NCBI GenBank assembly: GCA_947172415.1 | Contig: OX359191.1 | Coordinates: forward strand, 3,224,001-3,288,000 | Direction of reading: 5' to 3' | Source: Chondrosia reniformis | Taxonomy: Eukaryota; Porifera; Demospongiae; Chondrillida; Chondrillidae | DNA: 64,000 nt | In this document: in pieces, positions 37,840 to 49,799 of the stretch | Layout: every line of letters begins with the position of its first letter | How positions within the stretch are numbered: the stretch's first letter is position 1 | Translations under genes and position numbers: made by a program | The notes under the pieces: generated by a model | The model's database searches: none | Told to the model about the DNA's origin: nothing | What the model saw: only the letters and a program-made list of their open reading frames with translations

Positions 37840-40708
37840 TACATAAAACTAGCATATACAACTACTACATATACAACAAATTAATATATACATACAACTA
37901 GAACATAGCTAGTACTTACAATTAGAATATACATACAACTGGTTCATACAACTAGTACTAACAAATAGTACATACAACTACTACATCCAACTACTACATA
38001 CAACCAGTACCTACATCTAGTAATTATAACTAGTACCAGTACATAGTACTAGTACATACAAAAACTACATACAACTAGTATATACAACTAGAAACTAGTA
38101 CATACAACTAATTCATAGAACGAGTACATACACATATACCTAGAAAATATAAATAGTACATTCAACTAGTACATACAGCTAGTGCATACAACTAGTGCAT
38201 ATAACTAGTACACAAACATACAACTAGTACATGCAGATAGTAAATACAACTAGAACATACAACTAGGACGTACAACTAGTACATGCAAATAGTACATGCA
38301 ACTAGTATCTAGTACATACAACTAGAACATACATCTATTTCAAAGCTAGTACATTCAACTAGTATAAACATACAACTAGTACACAGAACGTGTACATACA
38401 ATTGGCACATATATATAACTACTACTTTCAACTAGTACATATAACAAGTTCACACACCTACTACATTTAACTAGTACATACAACTGGTATATACATACAA
38501 CTAGTACATACAACTAGTACATACAAGCAGTACATAAAATTCGTAGGCACAACTAGTTCATAAAATTAGTAACTAGTAAATATAATTAGTACATGCGACT
38601 AGTACATACAACTAGTACAAACAACTAGTACATGCAACTAGTACATACAACTATGACATATAACTACCCCATACACCTACTACATATATCTGGTACCTGC
38701 ACGTATACCTAGTAAATGTAAATAGTACATACAACTAGTACATATAGCTAGCGCATACAACTAGTACATATAACTAGTAACCACACATATAAATAGTTCA
38801 TACAAATAGTAAATATAACTGGTACATACACCTAGTACATACAACTAGTACATACAACTAGTATCTAGTACATACAACTAGAACCTACAACTAGTACAGG
38901 GCTAGTATATACAACTAGTATATACATGCAACTAGTGCATATGAATAGTACATACAACTAATGTCTAGTATATACAATTAGTACCTCCCTAGTCCCTAGT
39001 ATAATTAGGACTAGAACCTACAATTAGTATATACTACTAGTACATGCGACTGGTACTTTCAACTAGTACATATAACTAGTACATATAACTATTACATTTG
39101 ACTAGCACCTACACATATAATTAGTACATAAATATAGTACATACAACTAGTACAGAAAACTAGTTCACACAAACAAACAAGTAGTTCTTAGAACTAGTTC
39201 ATTCCTAGTACCTAGTAAAACTTGTACTAGAACTTAAAACTAGTTAAAACATCTAATACATACAACTGGTACATACAAATAGTACATACAACTAGTACAT
39301 ACAACTAGTACATATAACTAGTACATACAACAATTACCCACTGCTTATACATTCAACTAGTACAAATGCCTTCTACATTCGACTAGTACATACAAATAGT
39401 ATTGAGTACATACAACTAGTACATACAACTAGTACATACAAGTAGTACACACAAATAGTACATACAGCTAGTTAATATTACTAGTTCATACGACTAGTAC
39501 AAAGAACTAGTTCAAAAAATTAGAACATACAACTACTACATACACCTAGTATATACAATTTGTACATTCAATTAGTATATACAAATAGTACATACAACTA
39601 GTACATACAACTAGACTATACAACTATTAACTAGTACATACAACTAGTACATAGAAATAGGACATATGAATCGTACTTGCAACTAATAAATACAACTAGT
39701 ACCTACAACTAGTACATATAACTGGAACTAGTACATAAAACTAGTACATACAACTACTACTAACAACTAGTAACGAGTACATACAACTAGTACATTGAAC
39801 TAGAACGCACAACATTTCCATGCAACTAGTACATGCAACTTGTACATACAATTAGTAGATAAAATTAGTACAAATAACTAGTAAATAGTACAATCAGCTA
39901 GGACAAACAACTGGTACATACAACTAGGATATACAACTGGTATATACAACTAGGTCACATAACTACTTTATATAACAAGTACATACAAGTAGTTTCTAGT
40001 GCATATAACTATATAGTCCCTCCCTAGTACCTAGTTTAAGTAGTACTAGAACCTACAACTAGTACATACAATTATTGCATACAATTAGTACACAAATAGT
40101 ACATACAGCTAGTAAATATAACTAGTACATACCACTAGTACATAAAACTAGTAGATATAACTGGTACATATAACTAGTACATATAAAGAGTACACACAAC
40201 TAATTCATAAAACTAGTTCATACAACTAGTACATGCAACAAGTATCTAGTACATACAAATAATATCTACCTAGTACATAGTATAACTAGTACAAGAATCA
40301 ACAACTGGTACATAACATAGTACATACAACTAGTACATATAACTAGTACTTACAACTAGAAACTAGTAAATACTACTAGTTCATAGAACTAGTAGATAAT
40401 ACTATATAGAACATACAACTTGAATATACATCTAGTACATAGCAAATATTAACAACTAGTATATAGATACAACTATTACATACAAATGGTACATAAATAG
40501 TACATCGAAATAGTACATACAACTAGTACATATCAAATAGTACATACACCTAGTTCATAGAGTGCATAATACTAGAACATACAACTTGTATATACAACTA
40601 GTACATAGAACTACATACAACCAGTATATACATACAACTAGTATGTTCAACTGGTACATAACTTGTACATACAACTTGTACATAACTAGTACATACAACT
40701 TGTACATA

Positions 40709-40814
40709 GTGTAACCAAAAGCTCTCTTTAGGTTTAGTTCCCCTATAGGCTCTTTTTACAGAATAGGCATATAGCACGTAGGAAAATGGTATCCTAGATT
40801 TTTCATAGTGTGAG
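40709..40814 (-). repeat. Dispersed 106-bp non-satellite unit, copy 2
   Basis: It appears identical to 37734-37839 and is followed by the same satellite variant (TACATAAAACTAGCATATAC). The two copies define a roughly 3-kb higher-order unit. Confidence 0.7.
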
Positions 40815-42516
40815 TACATAAAACTAGCATATACAACTACTACATAAACAACAAACTAGTATATACATACAACTAGAACATAGCTAGTACTTACAATTAG
40901 TATATACATACAACTGGTACATACAACTAGTACAAACAATATTAACAACTAGTATATAGATACAACTATTACGTACAACTGGTACATAACTAGTACATAG
41001 AAATAGTACATACAACTTGTACATACCAAATAGTACACACGCCTAGCACATACAATTAGTACATACAACTAGTACATTCAACTAGTCCATACAACTAGGA
41101 CAAACAACTAGGACATATATCTAGTACATACATCTACTACATTTAACTAGTAAATACACATATACCTAGTTATTATGAATAGTACATACAACTAGTACAT
41201 ACAGCTGGTGCATACAACTAGTACATATAACTAGTAAACAAACATATAACCAGTAAATACATATATAACTGGCACTTAAAAATAGTACATACGCATAGTA
41301 CATACAATTAGTACATACAACAAGTACATACAACTATAAACTAGCACATACAACTGGTTAATGGAACGAGTACATAATACTAGAACGTAAAACTTGTATA
41401 TACAACTAGTGCATAGCTATTATTTATAACTAGTATATACATACAACTAGTACATACAACAGGTACATAACTAGTACCTACAACTACTAAATATAGCTAA
41501 GACTAGTACATAAAACCAGTGAATACAACTACATACAATTATTACATACAACTAGTACATGCAACTAGCACATACACCTACTACATATAACTAGTAAATA
41601 CACATACCTTGTAATTATAAATAGAACATACAACTAGTTCATAAAAGTAGTACACAAAATTAGTATCTTCTACATACAACTAGTACCTTCCTAGCACCTG
41701 GTATAACTAGTAAGAGAACCTACCATTTGTACATACAACTAGTACATACAACTAGAACATACAACCAGTACATAGCTAGTACATACAACTAGTATATACA
41801 TACAACTAGTACATACAACTAGTATCTACAACAAGTAAATATACCTAGTAGTAGTCCATACAACTAGTACATACAACTAGTACTTGCAATTAGTACATAT
41901 AACTAGTACACACATCTACCACATATAACTAATACATAAAAATATAACTAGTACGTATAAATAGTACATAAACATATTACATACAAGTAGTTCATACAAC
42001 TACTAGTACATAGAACGAGTACATAAAACTAGGACTTATAACTAGTAAACACCTACTACATATAATTAGAACATAAATATATAACTAGTACATATGAATA
42101 GTGCATCCATATAGTATATATAACTAGTACATAAAACTAGTACATGCAACTAGAAACTAGTATATACAACTAGAAACCAGTATATACAACTAATATATAC
42201 ATAAAGCTAGTACGTTTAACTAGTTCATACAACTATTATATACAAACAACTAGTTCATACAACTAGTATTTACAATTAGGTCGTACAAGTAGTTCACACA
42301 ACTATTAACTAGTACATATATATAACCAGTACATGAAACTAGTACATACAACTAGTATATACATACAACTAGTTCATACAACTAGTATTCACAATTAGTA
42401 CATTCAATTAGTCCATACAACTAGGACAAAAAACTAGGATATATATCTAGTACATACACCAACTACATATAACTAGTAAATAAACATATACCTAGTAATT
42501 ATAGATAGTACATATA

Positions 42517-42583
42517 CTGGTTAAATGTACTAGTTTTATATATATACTAGTTGTATGTACTAGTTTCTAGTTGTATGTACTAT
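42517..42583 (-). repeat. Short reverse-orientation satellite stub beside the EnSpm element
   Basis: Reverse units run up to the TAT target duplication (42581-42583) of the EnSpm element. The orientation switch at about 42516 therefore precedes the insertion and is not caused by it. Confidence 0.75.
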
Positions 42584-42800
42584 CACAAGAAAAGTTACGT
42601 ACGTATACGGACCGTCTGTTTACAGAAAATGTCCCGTCTTTTCAAAGAAGACGGCCAGAAGACAATCCGTTTTCTCGGAAAAGACGATATCGTCTTTTAC
42701 CGTGTGTCGCTTTCCCAGAAACAGTATGGAAACGGTAAGTAGACGGCATCGTGTACAAACCCGTCTATTAAACGTATATGTCTTGTATGTTTTCCGTAGT
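42584..42800. promoter_or_regulatory. Left EnSpm terminal region with iterated CCGTCT/AGACGG motifs
   Basis: CCGTCT or its complement occurs at about 42612, 42634, 42649, 42752 and 42771, with related GACG forms between. A perfect 20-bp palindrome, AAAAGACGATATCGTCTTTT, lies at 42679-42698. CACTA elements need such subterminal arrays for binding of their TnpA-type protein; here the role is inferred from position and repetition. A further CCCGTCTTCGTG copy lies near 42877. Confidence 0.6.
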
Positions 42801-43117
42801 ATTCGACTATAAATAGTGTTTATAATGATTTTTAATGCTTCCTACAGGCCTGTAATCATACTTATTTTGTATTCTCCCGTCTTCGTGTTCACGTATATAT
42901 ATATACATGTAGAGAATTAACAAGTTGTGATAACGAAAATTGAATAAATTGTAAAAACAAAATTAAATCAAAAAGCTTAATTAAATAAACTTCTAAATAT
43001 TAATATGTTTGTAATAAAATGGATAATATAAAAGAGGTTAACAGCTAGTACAGTACTACCTATATATGTACTGAGTTCAAAAATGCAAACCTATTTCTAT
43101 GTCCTTTGTGAATGCTA

Positions 43118-45286
43118 TTAGTAGCACTCCCCAAGAAGTTCGTCCATAGAACTAAAACTGTTATCTTCAATGCCATCATCTTGCGCCGTAACAGCAGTAA
43201 TGTTTACTGAAGGAGATGGCACGACTTCTGAAACTGGTAGACTTTCTCTTTGAATTTCCAATTCTTCATCCCCATTTTGCCAAGTCCTACTAATAGCCCA
43301 ATCAGGTGTACCCCTAGGTGGCTCTGAAGGATTGGTAGGTCCTGGGACACGTTTCACCAGACCATTTCCTCTGCTCTTGGGCAGTTTTTCCAGCCTTCTA
43401 TCTAACTTCTTGATAAAGGCTTGAAAGACTATAATAATAGAAAATGGAAATTACACTTTTGCTTTAAAAATACAGTTTAATTTAGATACCTACCTTCTGA
43501 TCTCCAACAAGGCGAGGAAATTGTAAAAGTTACTTCATTTCTGTCATCATAGTCCGACTCTTCCTGAGACATACATTTTATAGGTAGCTTTTTCCAAGCA
43601 TTACTTTCATTAATACAGTACTCCTCCTCTGGAACAACTATTAAGGAATGGATATATATCACAGATATGGATAAATTTATCCAAGACTAGATGATGAATT
43701 GGTAACATATATATACCCTTTTTTGCCTGTTGTAAACTTTGGTGACTGCCTTGTTTTTTTTCTGAAATATCTTTCCTGCTGTCCCTTTCATCTAGTACAA
43801 GTCTACTTCTAGACTCGTAATACCTATAAACAGCACCTTTATATTGAAATTATGAAAAGAGTATTTAATGACTTTGTGATTGAATTCAAGTCCAACTTAC
43901 GTGATATAATTGCCTCACTAAACTTGTCCCTAAAATGACCCTTAATTTGTCTCCTCAAATACGTGGCCACATCTTGATTGTGTGCTTCTTTATATCTATA
44001 TAAAACAAAGTCTCATGCACTAAACACAACATGAGCCATGTATTCTTGCTAACTGAACTGTATATAGTACATAGTGTACCGAAGCATAATACATACCATA
44101 TATATATTATGTGTACACATTCAATAATCATGTATATATTATACTATCAATTATTTAAGCATTTATATGAATCTATATACCTACTAACTGCATCAGTAGA
44201 TACAACATGAGCCATGTTCTCATACTGAGCTAGCTCGGAGGAGAGTACTATCTAGTAGACATTCAATTAAATACTTTTAAAACAATTGGTGTAATTGCTA
44301 GCCGAGCATCAGTAGACACAACATGAGCCATGTTCTCATACTGAGCTAGCTCGGAGGAGAGTACTATCTAGTGGACATTCAATTAAAAACTTTTAAAACA
44401 ATTGGTGTAATTGCTAGCCGAGCATCAGTAGATACAACATGAGCCATGTTCTCATACTGAGCTAGCTCGGAGGACAGTACTATCTAGTAGACATTCAATT
44501 AAAAACTTTTAAAACAATTGGTGTAACTGCTAGCCGAGCATCAGTAGATACAACCTGAGCCATGTTCTCATACTGAGCTAGCTCGGAGGAGAGTACTATC
44601 TAGTAGACATTCAATTAAAAACTTTTAAAACAATTGGTGTAACTGCTAGCCGAGCATCAGTAGATACAACATGAGCCATGTTCTCATACTGAGCTAGCTC
44701 AGAGGAGAATATTAACTACATAGTAGACATTCATTGACAATTAATTGTAATTACTTTGCTATATATAAATTCTAAATGCCTGCCACTAACCCTAATTTTC
44801 CATTAAATAGGTTTGGAGCATTTGAGTGCAAGTGCTTTATTTCACCCTGTTTATGACAGGCAGGAGGAAGTATAATAAACCCAGCTGTTGTACATATATC
44901 AAACCAGTTGATTTAATATAATTTTTATTTCAATTATTGTAGTTATATATATACAAATTTACTTACAGAGAGCTCCTTAGGAATAAGTGTTTTTCCTTTA
45001 TTGTGGTTTTCCTGCATAGCAGTTAAAATATTGGTCTTATCCTCCAGAGCTTGAAACTTTTCTGAAGCATCTTCTGCTGCTCAACCACCTTCTCTAAAGA
45101 AGTTAAAACCTGTTGTTGAAATGGTTGTCTGCTCCCTGCCTGAATACTTTGCAGCTCATGATGTTGATTTTGAGGTGTTGTGGGGCGATTGAACGCTGAT
45201 TGTCTACCGATTGTGGGTCTCGTAGTTGACCTAGGAGTACTAGTAGAAGAATAAAATCCGTTTAAGCGACGACCAGAACTTGTCAT
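43118..45286 (-). pseudogene. EnSpm second gene (TnpA-position), six exons, one 1-nt frame break
   Basis: Exons on the minus strand: 45286-44967, 44233-44181, 43995-43901, 43836-43717, 43637-43494 and 43428-43118. All junctions are GT/AG and the phases agree throughout, giving about 347 residues. The first exon is Ser/Thr/Gln-rich (FYSSTSTPRSTTRPTIG), then a probable helix (TSLEKVVEQQKML); after this one A appears to be missing from an A-run near 45061, and the following KFQALEDKTNILTAMQENH is read one base out. Middle exons give AQYENMAHVVSTDA, YKEAHNQDVATYLRRQIKG and RAVYRYYESRSRL. The last exon ends acidic (SFSSMDELLGECY). No known domain is recognised. By position and partnership it may be the DNA-binding accessory protein that plant CACTA elements encode as TnpA, but no sequence similarity to TnpA is claimed. 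Confidence 0.68.
44190..44715. repeat. 116-bp tandem repeat, 4.5 copies, containing exon 2
   Basis: CATCAGTAGA starts at 44191, 44307, 44423, 44539 and 44655, an exact 116-bp period with only a few substitutions. Each unit holds the 3' splice site and most of exon 2 of the minus-strand gene (44181-44233 in the lowest copy). Only the lowest-coordinate copy, last in transcription, keeps the 5' splice site (AG then GTATAT). In the others the exon runs into GCTCGGCTAGC without a donor. Confidence 0.88.
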
Positions 45287-45465
45287 GTTTGCCTATGAAG
45301 TCGTTGTCTTCGGCAGTTGCTCCCAAATGCGACGTGATTGATGACGTCGTAGTGGTGAAATCACGCTCAAATATCTTGACGTAATTTATTATAATATCAT
45401 CGAGAAGCCATTATATATAAGGCGACAGCTGAACGATTCCTTTAATTGAAAAGATTATCGAAAAG
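45287..45465. promoter_or_regulatory. Bidirectional promoter between the two divergent EnSpm genes
   Basis: This 179-bp region separates the start codons at 45286 (minus) and 45466 (plus). A strong TATA box (TTATATATAAGG, 45411-45422) lies 44 bases upstream of the plus-strand ATG. TGATGACGTCG (about 45339-45349) and TTGACGTAATT (about 45377-45387) resemble CRE/ATF sites. No second TATA box toward the minus gene was identified. Confidence 0.55.
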
Positions 45466-46312
45466 ATGAGGTTTTCCCGCAAGAATACATTAGAAGAGAA
45501 GAAGCAAAGAAGAAAGAAGCAGCGTGAAAGAAATCGTCAAAAGAAAAGAGCATGTCGTAAGCCTTTTGTCACCGATCAATCGCCAAAAACGAAAACCAGC
45601 GCCCCGTTGCTCTACCCCACTTTCCGAGAATTCGATTGTAGTCAATCTTTCTGAACTTTACAACGCTGCTAAATCAAATACAGTAAGTTTTACAAACTGG
45701 CCATGGAGTGTCTCTCCTGAAGTTTCCGCGAATGAATCCTATGTTCAGCGGAAGACTTTAGAGTGGTGTGATGAATTGGATAATGATAGGGATAAGATGA
45801 AAAATGACCTAACCAGGCTTAAGAATCAGGCTGAGTCAGCTCTTAAAGAAGTAAAAGAAAAAATGCTGGAGCTCAGAAAGAACTGTAAAGTGATTGAGGA
45901 CATGCAAGAGGATGCTATTGCAACTGAGGAGGATTTGGGTACACAGACTGCATTTTCTCAAAGGAATTGCAAGTATTTTAGCATTGCACAACCGACAGAA
46001 AGTCTGAAATTCACTGAGTCTCTAGAGACTAATATGTGGGGCATGGAAAAGCATGATGTTATAAAACATGTAAGGAAACTAGAACAAAGGGAAAGAGAGG
46101 CTCTGGTATTTGCTAAAACAATTTCATTGAAGGCTGAAACATTGGAGATGGAGTTAAAAAGTCAGAGGTCAGAAGCAGAAAAGACAATTGCAGAAGTTAG
46201 GCAATTTAGGAGAGATAAAGTTTATTCCAAACACACCAGAGGCGGAATGATGCTAATGAACTCTCTACATAAGACTATACACCAATTTGACTCATACTTG
46301 GAGGACAATTAG
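45466..46312 (+). CDS. EnSpm third gene: coiled-coil protein with basic N-terminus, two exons
   Basis: Exon 1 is 45466-45556 and exon 2 is 45642-46312. The 85-bp intron starts GTAAGC and ends TTGTAG, and splicing restores one frame of 253 residues without any mutation. The N-terminus is strikingly basic (EEKKQRRKKQRERNRQKKR), like a nuclear localisation or basic DNA-contact region. Residues about 60-120 and 185-235 are heptad-like, charged helices (DKMKNDLTRLKNQAESALKE; VRKLEQREREALVFAK). The C-terminus is short and uncharged up to TAG. Start choice: the ATG at 45466 follows a TATA box. The alternative ATG at 45524 opens a 262-codon frame that skips the basic region and reads through the intron. 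The function is unknown. It is transcribed toward the transposase gene (convergent, 198 bp apart). A basic coiled-coil factor encoded by the transposon is the best inference. Confidence 0.7.
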
Positions 46313-46510
46313 CTATTAATATCTTATTGATATTATAATCAGTAGAAGTCTTGTTATATAATACAATTATTATAATTATGAAAAAACAGCTGTGGTCTGG
46401 TGGTAATTAAGATGAATGTGAGGGGAAACATGAAATTAAAAAGAAAAGGACTATAATAAACTGTCCATATTATTCTATATAATATATATATGCATTGTAT
46501 GCAATACTAT

Positions 46511-49500
46511 TTATAAAACTGAGAAGTTAAATGGCATAGGATTCACAACAATAACTTCATCTTCAGGATAAGGTGGAATAGTGATGGTTAGTTTTACATA
46601 TGCACATCTTGCTATTATCCTTTGTAGAGGAATGTATTGGTGGTTAGACAAAGCAGGGTCATACACATTCTCTACAACTATGCATGGAGATCCAAAATAG
46701 TTTGGTTGAGGGTGGAATTTATACCACCAAATTTCAAGAGCTATGTGGTCCAATGCTAGCTCTTCTCTAGATTCATTGGTGAAGAGTATCTTATGTTTCA
46801 GTATGTTCCTGACCTCACCTATCCTTTCAGAATTGTCTCCAAGAGGCCACTTTGCTGTAACTATCTGTCCTTTCTTTATCTTCTCCCCTGCATAAACCAT
46901 ATTCTTCGATGTCTCTGCATATGCACTTGAGGTATTAATAAGGACAGTCTGGCCATACCGAGATTTGTACATGGTAGATAGCCCAGTCTGCTCATCCAGC
47001 CTAAGTACTGATGTGGTACTGTGCTTCAGTTGCATCAAATAAATTTCATGTTCTTGCAAGGCATACTGTAATTGTTGACTGGGTGAAAGATAATTTTGAA
47101 GAGTTTCAATTCTATGTAACTGACTTACTGAGATCACAGTAGAACAGTCATCAATGAAGACATCATTAACATATGACTTCAGATGGTCATAACCTGGTGG
47201 TACAGACATTGTACGAATAAATTGTCCTTTCAAAAATATTTTGGCTAGTTGTTTTTCAAAGCTTTTGCGATTTGTCGAATAAGCAGCAATTGTTCCATTA
47301 TACCTTTCAAAGGGAAAACACCAATAGCCATAGAGAGGGCCATAATCAAGTACACATGATGTTAGATGGAGATGTAAATGCATGTTCATTGTGCATGACT
47401 GTTTTCCAAAATAATTTTGCACGCCTTCACAAAATGCTTGCAGTCTCAACCCTGCCTCTTCATTCATATCTTTCTTGATAGCTCTTCGGCACAACAACCA
47501 ACAAGCATGAACAAAGTTCATCCAAATATCATAAAGTTCTGGTGTAATAGAATCTTTCAGGACTATTGGACTGTATATTATTGTCCAGTTCCTCCATTGA
47601 TCAGCAATAAAACCACTGTAATTGGAATCAATTTTCATTGGTAAACGGCCAATCTTCACAGGAGTAACAATTGCTTTAGAAACATTTTTAACTATACCCA
47701 TATTAATCAAGTTGTTTTCCAAGAGTAGCTTCATGAAGTACTTGGCAGAACCCTCAAATAGGTTGTGCATAGGATCAATAACATGATATCGGATGATATC
47801 AAAATATGGTAGGTCAAGCAGCTGACAAAACCTTAGGCCATGTTCCACTTCAAAGGCTCTCTGCCTAGAATTGTTAGGTAACTCTTTGTATTTATAAGCA
47901 AGTTCCCTATGAAGAGAAGAATCACGTTTAGGCCAAATGCTAATGTCAAATCCTGAAAAATCTGGCTTTTCTCCAAAATGATTTACCTTAAATGATTTTA
48001 GGCATTTTGAACATCCTAAAGTAGCTGAATGTCCTGGAAGAGCAAGAACTTTCCGAGTCGCGGGAATGTCACAAGCAATTAGATTTATTACAGCATGTAA
48101 CTTCAAGGACACACTGCCAACTTCAATTTCATAACCTTCATATAATGTTATTAGTTCTGATGCCAATGGTTGTAAAAAGGAATTAGGATTTAAAGGTGGC
48201 TCCTTGGGACCTGGAATTATTCCTATAAGTATAGCATTTTCCTCTTTAAATCTGAGGGCCCTGGATAGATTTAAAATCGACAGGTATTGCACCAACAGAA
48301 TACTGTGTGTGTTTAAATGGTTGGAACCAGTCTACATTTAAGGCTAAGTACAACCATAAGGCGTCATCATCATCTAAAGTACTGGAAAATTCTTTCCAAA
48401 CCAGTCCATCATGTATATCACATAACAAATTGGCATCATCATTTTTCCTTTGCTTCCAAGAGAAGCATAATTCTAGCATACAAGGCCTTGAAAGCATAGC
48501 CTCTAATGATGAACATAGTGAAATGTATGGAAATGTCAATTTAGGATAAATGCTTTCTTCAAAGAATAGGCTATTACCACATATGCCTCTCCGTGAAGCC
48601 TGTGAATGTACAGGAGCCTCCTGATGAATACACTGATTTAATTGTGGGTTACGGCTATCATTGTCATATACAGAGTAACATTTGTCACACACAGTAAATA
48701 ATTTTGGTTGCAATTCTTCTTTTAGCTTAAGGAATTTGTAGCCATTTACCAAAGAAGTTGGAAAAGCAGCAGAAAACTGTGAAAATATTTCGGAAGAAAC
48801 AGCTGCTTCCATTTTGGCAAACAATGACTTTAAACTTTTTAACAAGGATGTCATTGCATTGTCTCCAATATTATTCAGCACAGACCAGAGCAGCAGGATG
48901 TGCATGAATTCAGACAAGTGTGGAATCCTCTCATCTGACCTTAAGTCACCAATTTCTTCACTTTCTTCATCAGAGTCAAAGTCTTCCAAATTGATATCAC
49001 ATTGAGAAATCTACAACAATACAAATGAGTACATAATTATCTATCTATCTATCTATCTAACTATATATATATGCGATTGTGCATATGATTATGTTCACAT
49101 TAGTAAAAACAAGGTGCAGTGTGAACATTGCAGGAAGGCTACTCATTAATTCATAAATCATATACCGTGGGAAGATCATGCTGGTACAGAAAGTAGTTTA
49201 AGGGCTGAATTATGGCAGTGCAATTAAGCTTTTAGTGAATTGGATTATAGAGATAGTCATTGCGTACCTAGTATAAAATTCATTGAGGTGAAGTGGGTTG
49301 AATAGTAAAAATACTGTAAAAAATAAATTATGTCTAAAGAAAGTCCACAACACATGCAAAGTGGGAACTATATAATTATGATAAGCACTCCTGCACAGGT
49401 CCTTGTTACATACCTCTGTGGATGTGTCTGAAAAAATTTTTATTTCTTCAGGATGATCAGCTTCAGTATATTCAAAATTGTTCAATAATTCTGATTCTTC

Positions 49501-49782
49501 AAAGTCATTCTGTATGGTTATCTCACCAGTCTCCATTAATTGATAGTGAAGGCAAGCTGATAAAGCTTCGCTTGAACTACCTCGCCTTGAAACCGTATCA
49601 TTGACTTGTGACTCGTGCATTTCGCTGCTTGAAGATGAAGAACACAATAGTGTATCTGCTAGATGATCGCTCATGATTCTCACAAACGCGCAACCGTATC
49701 GACAGCTGGAGTGAATGACTTCAAATCCCATCATAATATCATTATTACACAATGAAGTGATATAATAATTATATAAACCCAT
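46511..49782 (-). pseudogene. EnSpm/CACTA TNP2-like transposase, two exons, one frame break
   Basis: Exon 1 is 49782-49414 (start uncertain among several Met codons) and exon 2 is 49010-46511, with a 403-bp intron (GTATGT...TTGTAG) and phase 0. Together they give about 956 residues. Near 48285-48295 the frame changes: DWFQPFKHTQYSVGAI continues one frame away as YLSILNLSRALRFKEEN, consistent with loss of two bases (TA) in this copy. Downstream blocks are the CACTA transposase signature: GIIPGPKEPPLNPN, CDIPATRKVLALPGHSATLG, CSKC, FDIIRYHVIDPMHNLFEG, then NMHLHLHLTSCVLDYGPLYG and WCFPFERYNG (Transposase_21 and DUF4218-type regions). Exon 1 is Ser/Glu-rich with CRYGCAFVRIMSDHLAD. The enzyme would excise the element by cutting at its CAC ends. 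The break predicts a truncated product unless frameshifting occurs. Confidence 0.88.
49037..49072. repeat. ATCT/TA microsatellite in the TNP2 intron
   Basis: This is a run of TATC units followed by TA units inside the 403-bp intron. It lies between usable splice sites and needs no function. Confidence 0.8.
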
Positions 49783-49799
49783 GCATATTAATGATTTCA

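Larger units (their letters stand above)
21004..42516 (+). repeat. Long 13-bp satellite domain, forward orientation
   Basis: About 21 kb of ACTAGTACATACA variants are interrupted only by short elements at 21097-21480, 25647-25912, 37734-37839 and 40709-40814. Recurrent composite blocks in the same order (CACAAACAAACAAGTAGTTC, CCCTAGTACCTAGTATAA, AAGAATCAACAACTGGTAC, GGACAAACAACTAGGA, ATACCTTGTAATTATAAATA) show a kilobase-scale higher-order structure. The domain ends at about 42516, where ATAGATAGTACATATACTGG leads into reverse units. No gene or RNA was found in it. Confidence 0.88.

Noticed and set aside
37647-37844. Minus-strand frame repeated at 40598-40819
   Set aside because: Its duplication only reflects the higher-order satellite repeat; half of it is satellite translation and no start context or domain is seen.
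4880-42516. Telomeric or known microsatellite identity for the array
   Set aside because: The unit is 13 bp (ACTAGTACATACA) and does not match TTAGGG-type telomere repeats; it is treated as an unnamed satellite.
44190-44715. CRISPR-like array (regular 116-bp repeats)
   Set aside because: The whole 116-bp unit is conserved, with no variable spacers; it is a tandem duplication containing an exon.
47272-47644. Plus-strand frames inside the EnSpm transposase
   Set aside because: They are antisense to conserved TNP2 blocks.
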